Shown here piece after piece: positions 59,130 through 64,000 of a DNA stretch of 64,000 nt. The notes under the pieces are model-generated. The model ran no database searches. It saw only the letters and a list, made by a program, of their open reading frames with translations, and was not told the origin of the DNA. The translations under genes were made by a program, and so were the position numbers. The stretch spans positions 7,429,501 to 7,493,500 of the forward strand of contig CM034102.1 in the NCBI GenBank assembly GCA_019914945.1, given 5' to 3'. The DNA is from Typha latifolia (taxonomy: Eukaryota > Streptophyta > Magnoliopsida > Poales > Typhaceae). Position 1 is the stretch's first letter, and every line of letters starts with the position of its first letter.

Positions 59130-59350
59130 CTAACAATGCAAAACCCAATCTTAGATATGTTAAAATGTATGATATATATTGTTGGTCTGTTATTGAAAAG
59201 CTTAAGTTTGAGGTATTATTTAATATGGTATTAAAGCTATTTTCTTCCGGAGGTCGTGGATTCAAACTATATTATCTCACATTTAGCCCAGTCAGACTTA
59301 AGAGATCTCCCACACACTTGGATTCGTCCTTGGAATCCTTATATAAGTGA
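59130..59350 (+). mobile_element. SINE-like tRNA-derived fragment
   Basis: Contains tttaatatggtattaaagct followed by cttccggaggtcgtggattc, the layout of A and B boxes in tRNA-derived plant SINEs, with a gcccagtcagactta continuation. Ends not defined. Confidence 0.3.
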
Positions 59351-59470
59351 GTAACATCATTAGTTTGGACCAGTAAAATCACGGAAGAAAATCCTATCTT
59401 CCCATTCTTTTTATGTGATTGACGTCCGAACGCCATTTAATTTTGTTCGTATGCCCCTAATGTCCCTTAA

Positions 59471-59660
59471 GCCTCGTTCACTTCATGAAATTTTGTTTTT
59501 ATTCTAGAACTCTTTATTCTAAAATAACAGTTAAACATCATAATAATCTTAGTTTAGAATACTAATAGTACCTATTAAAATTACATCTTATACCACACAT
59601 TAATCAAATTAATAATTTGCCCTTGATATCTATCTCGTTAATTTATTTATTTTATATACC
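59471..59660. mobile_element. One end of a MITE like the one at 5.4 kb
   Basis: gcctcgttcacttcatgaaa matches the terminal repeat at 5387 and 6170. The opposite end was not found. Confidence 0.35.
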
Positions 59661-60299
59661 TACAACAGCGGTTTCCTTCATCTCCGATGGTTCCTAGGAA
59701 AGCCTAAATCCAAGCAAGCTTATCAATTCTGTAACATTCCATACCAAGATAAAAAAAAAATGGCATGTCCACATGAGGGCATGTGCCCTGCCCTAAAAGA
59801 CGCATGTGCGGGGCATGTGCCCCACTTTCCCACATCACCCCCTCCCCCCCTCTCTCTCTTTTCTCTTTTCCTCTCTTTTCTCTCTTGTAATCTCTGGCCA
59901 AAACCTCCTCTCTTTTCGCCACGCAAGGGAGCTATCGGAGGACACTGACCTCGTGGAGTGATTTTCTTAGCTTTGAGTCATTTTCTTGGCCATCATCACC
60001 GGCGTCTCCTCCTCTTAGCTATTCGGGAAGTTTCCCTTCCCACAAGGGGAAGCTGATGGCATCTCATTTTGGGGCTTTTGTAGCCCGAGCGACGTTGTGG
60101 GCCAATTCCATAGCCGCTGGCCATGGAGGAATCCTCCCTCTCATCACCTACCACCCTGGCCGGCCACCCATGCATTGTGCACACTACCTTGACCAAAGAG
60201 AGAGGGGCCTAGTGTGTTGGTTGGCTGGTGGCGATGGTGTTCATCGGCAGCCACTCTCCTCTCAGCATACTTTAGGAGAGGAAGAAGTAGGAGAATTTT

Positions 60300-61925
60300 T
60301 GATACGATCACGCTTTATGATGTGGTGAACGTAATCTAGAATAAGTCCATTCCAATCTAGGGCAGAACATTCGAGAATAACTAAGTGTGATCTAGCCATC
60401 CAAAAGACCTATGATTTTGACAGGTACCTCTTGAAGTAAGGGATCAAACGCAATTAGAATCTCATCAATTGGAGGTATAGATAAGAAGTTATGAAGAAAA
60501 TATTGACCAATAGTCAGAATGTGACGGGATGGTCAAGGTTGATGGACGGTAAAATAATCGTTAGGGTATGGGAAGGTGACAATGGCAGCGATGGTCGGAG
60601 ATAAAGCATTCAACTAGACGAGGGAATTGAGGGTGGACTGATGCTTGATAGGCAAGGCGGCATGGTCGAAGTGAAGGAGGAAGAAGACAATGACCAATAA
60701 TAGATGCCGTGGGATGAAGGAGATAAAGGTAGGAGAAATAGAGAGAGAAGCATCCTAGGAAGGGAAAACTTCAATATTTCATCAATCCATTCAATAAGAT
60801 TGCTTTCCACATATTTAGAGGCTAACCTAGCAAGCAAAATAAACAAAAGATAATCCTAAAAATAATGCATTCTCGTCGGGCATGTTTGAACGGGGTGCGG
60901 GCCCATTCAAATGGGCAAAAACCATTCTTTATATTTGTGAATGTATGCTGGCATTCGAACGGAGCATTCAAATGCGACAGTTATTGATACAATCTCTCCT
61001 TAAAAAGGGTTGATTTGACTTGTAACTAATTCTGGGTAGAAATTTATACAGAGATTTTGAGATATTTTCTAATGGATCTAACCATTGGATCAATGTAAAA
61101 TTTTGATATGTTATAGCTCTAGGAAAGATCTTTCCAACGAATCTAATTTCACTCGAATCAGAAGGTTAGATCAGGAGATATCATCAAAAAAGTGTATGAC
61201 GATCAAAAGACCTAAGGAATTGAGATCTGTGGGTGGAGGCACGGACTCCTAGATGGAATATGTTTGTGGTAAACCAGTAGTAATGAGATGGCACTAGTAG
61301 GGTTGATGGAGATGGAAGGTCGGGGATGATAGATGGGGTTAACACAATGGTAGGAAGAGTAGAAGAAGAGGAAGAAGAGGGCCTCCCCTAAGGGTCTAGG
61401 GTGGTAGGCCGGTCAACGAGTTTAGAGGCGGCGTAGCCAAAGAGGGAAGGAACAAGGAGAAGGAGAGGAGAATAATGGTGGAACAAACTCTATTTCATTC
61501 GATAACCACAATAAGGTTGCCTTTCATATATTTAGAGGCTAACCTAATAAGTAAAACAAATCAGAAATATCCTAGAAACAATGCATTCTTGCCGAGAGTG
61601 TTAAAACGGGGTCGAGGCGCATTTGAATGAGCTAAACACATTTTCCGTATTTACGAACACGTATAGGAGTTTAAATATGACTTTCCCGCATTCGAACAGG
61701 CAAATCGTATTTTTTTATATTTTCAAACATATGTAGGCATTCGAATGCAACTTTCCTGCATTCGAATGCGACAACTAGAATCTTTATTATTAGAAAAAAA
61801 AAGTGATTTAGCTCTAGACAACTAGGTCCAACACCAGTCATATCAGTCAGAAATACTTATTCTTCGAAAACAAATATAAAAAAATAATTCAGCTTGAGAC
61901 AATTGGTCCAACCCTAATCGTATCA
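60300..61925 (-). mobile_element. LTR interrupted by another LTR (nested pair)
   Basis: 60,300-60,984 and 61,846-61,925 are two halves of one LTR. When joined they reproduce the order seen in the copy at 54.8 kb (gcgacagttat then aaatacttattctt against gcgatagccat then aatttttattctt). The LTR ends in cctaatcgtatca at 61,925. The intervening 60,985-61,845 starts TGATACAATC and ends GTCATATCA and is itself an LTR of the same family, so it inserted into the first. No clean target duplication was found for the inner one. Confidence 0.65.
60985..61845 (-). repeat. Inner LTR of the nested pair
   Basis: 861 bp with TGATA...TATCA ends. It contains the purine-rich (minus-strand pyrimidine) block and several gcattcgaacag / cattcgaatgc motifs near its right end. 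Confidence 0.6.
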
Positions 61926-62782
61926 ATCCATCATTATCACCTTGACCTCAAGGTGTGAAATCTAGGAATTGATCTATAATGTCTGTCTCCAACTTGCAAG
62001 CCGAGCCACTCAATTAGCAACTCGGTCTCCAACCTAGCCCCATGTCGTCTCCTTTAGCATGCTAGGACTCACACTGTTTCCTCTAGTCCTTCTCCTGATG
62101 TCAGTTCAGGCAAATCAAAATATGAAAAACTGGGTGAACTCAAACTCTCTCGAGCAAATCTAATTTGTAAGCTACTAACCCACTTCTAGTTCCGAACTAG
62201 TCGAAGGGTGGTTTGGCGATAAGGATGAGCTTGCACGTAGATCATTTGACCGACTTGAAATATCTTATCGAGTCGACCTTTGTCATAAACTTGCTTCATC
62301 TCGTTATGGGTTGTCACTAGATAAGTCCTCAATCACCTTAGCACCTCATCTCGATCGGCTAATTCGAGGTCGACTTGGATCTAGTCCAAAGCAACAAGTT
62401 GGTCATACGTGCGCAATATTAGTCGTGTTCGCTCATAGACTGCTTCGAACACAATCACTTTGGTACTCAAATGGAGCGTCGTGTTGTACGCCCACTTAGC
62501 CCAAGCAAGAACTTGACCTAATCCTTCGGTTGGTCCACAACAAAATACTGAAAATATTGTTCCAAGTTGTGATTTACTATTTTAGTTTGCTTGCGAACAT
62601 CTTGATCAGATATGAAATGATGGAAGAAGTCAAGGGAGAAGTCTCGACCGGTGTGTTGGGGTTCGTCTCAGATCTGACCACATCTATGGCCTCTCCTTCG
62701 ATAGAGGTGCCTTCATTGGGTCCCAATGTCATGGATTTCGTTGTTAGCATGGTGTCCGAGGAATGGTGGCTCTGATACCACT
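61926..62782 (-). pseudogene. Deleted gypsy interior: gag start and integrase tail
   Basis: On the minus strand the PBS (tggtatcagagcc, 62,768-62,780) is followed by a gag start (MTLGPNEGTSIEGEAIDVV). The sequence then passes directly to the integrase C-terminal region at about 62,545-62,155: WAKWAYNTTLHLSTKVIVFE, QLVALDQIQVDLELADRDEV, MKQVYDKGRLDKIFQVGQMI and QAHPYRQTTLRLVRN. It ends in a LEVKV-type pol tail (caccttgaggtcaaggtg) at 61,940-61,957. Most of gag and all of protease, RT and RNase H are missing. Confidence 0.75.
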
Positions 62783-63518
62783 TGTTATAGACTGACCTCA
62801 ACTACTGATCTAACTTGAATGTAGGAAAGCAATTTGCACAGTTAGAGAAAAATATTCGTTAAATACTCTTCCATAGTTAGAAAATTATGAAACTAGATGA
62901 GTGCATTCTACAACTTCCTAATCTACGTTTTTGATATTCATGCCCTTCACAAATTTTATCTGGCAATTAGGCGAAAACAAGCAAAGTTAAGGTGGAAATG
63001 ATAGATGATGGTGATGATGGTAGTAATGGTGGTGAAGGAATGGTTGCACTAGGTGCCATTGGGTGAAGGAAGAGGAGGGAGATGGTGGTTGAGATCCCAA
63101 GGAGAAGGGAGGACTCGACAGTCGAGGGAGGCTAGGAGTAGCCAGCGTCAAGGGGCTACGCAGTTAGGGTTTGAGCAAGGAGGAAGAAATTTTAGATTAG
63201 AGGGGAGAAAATAAGTTAACTCAATGATTCATTCCATAACTTTATAATGAGGTTGCCTTCCACATATTTAGAGGCTATCTTATCCACTAAACAATTGAAG
63301 AAACTAGGCCTAATACAAGCTTTGTCGCTGAGTGCATTCGAATGGTCTCACAAGGTGTTCGAAAGGCCAAAACATGGTCTCTAACTTTGTGAACGCAATA
63401 CAAGCATTCGAACGCGGTTTCTTTGCGTTCGAATGCACCAGTCAAAAAATCTTATTTATCAAAATATCTTAGTTATCCAAACCACAATAAGTCCAATATT
63501 AAACCAATTAGACTAACA
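62783..63518 (-). repeat. LTR on the PBS side of the deleted gypsy interior
   Basis: Starts TGTTATAGACTG next to the PBS. The likely right end is gactaaca (about 63,518). It contains gcattcgaacgcgg and gcgttcgaatgc. It is clearly diverged from the LTR on the other side (60,300-61,925), so the two flanks are not a simple LTR pair. Confidence 0.55.
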
Positions 63519-63589
63519 TAAGCTAAAAAATAACTTAAACTAAATGTTGAAATTAACTCTCTATCAAGATAAATGACTCAAGCCATGAG

Positions 63590-63753
63590 CCTAATTTCTA
63601 TGAGATGGTCCGATTTGACCCGAATCACATCACAGAGGTGCTGGTGAGTTGGGTAGGTCAAATACAGGATCGAGCTAACCTGAGGCGACATTGATGGACC
63701 ACTTCCCCGAATTTACATTTTGAGAACAAAGTGAGTGGAAGCATGGTGAAGTG
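63590..63753 (+). pseudogene. Gypsy pol tail of a plus-strand element
   Basis: Encodes VLVSWVGQIQDRANLRR and then NLHFENKVSGSMVK, the terminal pol signature (compare HLEDKV). It is followed by a polypurine-like tract (gtgagtggaagcatggtgaag). Confidence 0.55.
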
Positions 63754-64000
63754 ATGTGATTTGAACTAGACTAACTCATCTCGTGCATGGATACGACTTG
63801 TGAATCGCTTTCATATTTCAATTTCTTAGTTTTCTTGATAAATAAAGTTTTCTGGCTAGTTTGTTCTAATTCAAGGAAAGAGCATTCAAATGCACGGTTT
63901 GAACGCTTGTATCGCACTTTCACAAATAGAGACATTATTTTGGCCGCTCAAATGCAAGGAAAGGGCATTTAAATGCCCTATTCGAATGCATGTATCACAT
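63754..64000 (+). repeat. LTR 5' part, runs off the window
   Basis: Starts TGATGTGATTTGAACTAG after the polypurine tract and already shows ggtttgaacgc, cattcaaatgc and tattcgaatgc motifs. The rest lies beyond the window. Confidence 0.5.

Larger units (their letters stand above)
58155..60299. other. Intergenic with SINE-like and MITE fragments
   Basis: No gene recognised. 59,740-60,250 is GC-richer with ggcatgtgcccc palindromes and short overlapping frames that do not resemble known proteins. Confidence 0.4.

Noticed and set aside
59740..60330. Possible gene in the GC-richer stretch at 60 kb
   Set aside because: Overlapping short frames on both strands, no domain, no splice structure; more likely transposon-related.

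Overview
This is a stretch of a plant nuclear genome (an angiosperm; I cannot name the species, and a monocot is only a guess). The evidence is spliced plant genes with GT/AG introns (an organellar mTERF protein with a transit-like N-terminus, a plant-type CCCH/RRM protein, an intronless ARM-repeat protein, a plant F-box relic), AT-rich intergenic DNA, and many layers of Ty3/gypsy LTR retrotransposons and Mutator-like DNA transposons. Gene density is low: three confidently intact protein genes, one probable small gene and one F-box pseudogene in 64 kb.

Layout. 0.6-1.85 kb is a Pack-MULE-like element with terminal inverted repeats, an imperfect 9-bp target duplication and a GC-rich interior. 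2.7-11.3 kb is a degenerate direct-repeat array of about 2.07-kb units; one unit carries a 784-bp MITE whose empty site can be read in its sister units. 12.3-12.65 kb (-) is a small basic/coiled-coil ORF. 14.2-19.9 kb (-) is a decayed Mutator-like transposon encoding a MURA transposase (N-terminal domain, DDE region, SWIM finger, zinc knuckle) followed by a plant mobile domain (PMD) reading frame; it is itself interrupted by a 1,084-bp MULE MITE. 19.9-26 kb is mostly featureless. 26.16-27.54 kb (-) is the ARM-repeat gene. 28-29.7 kb holds a pair of about 0.5-kb direct repeats.

30.3-38.3 kb is a nest of LTR retrotransposons. Outer element A (+) is interrupted by element B (+, 5' LTR plus PBS). 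A complete but internally deleted element C (-, 34,055-37,584) with a perfect 5-bp target duplication sits within their remains. The nest ends 277 bp upstream of the mTERF9-like gene (38.58-42.83 kb, +, five exons). A solo LTR of the C family lies at 45.0-45.6 kb. The CCCH gene (47.52-50.02 kb, -) resolves into seven exons encoding 564 residues.

52-64 kb is another retrotransposon graveyard. It has solo and nested LTRs at 52.96, 54.6, 55.55 (perfect TSD), 60.3-61.9 and 62.8-63.5 kb, plus the 5' end of one more at 63.75 kb, with an F-box pseudogene at 57.07-58.15 kb. Several of these LTRs share an unusual feature: dense copies of a palindromic GTTCGAAC / gcgttcgaacgc-type motif near the U3 end.

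The host genes do not form a pathway or cluster. mTERF9-type proteins act in plastid gene expression, the CCCH/RRM protein is a predicted RNA-binding protein, and the ARM protein is a predicted protein-interaction scaffold. The biology of this window is mainly that of transposon nesting. The least expected content is the MULE-PMD element, the 2-kb repeat array with its MITE, and the TTCGAA-rich LTR family.
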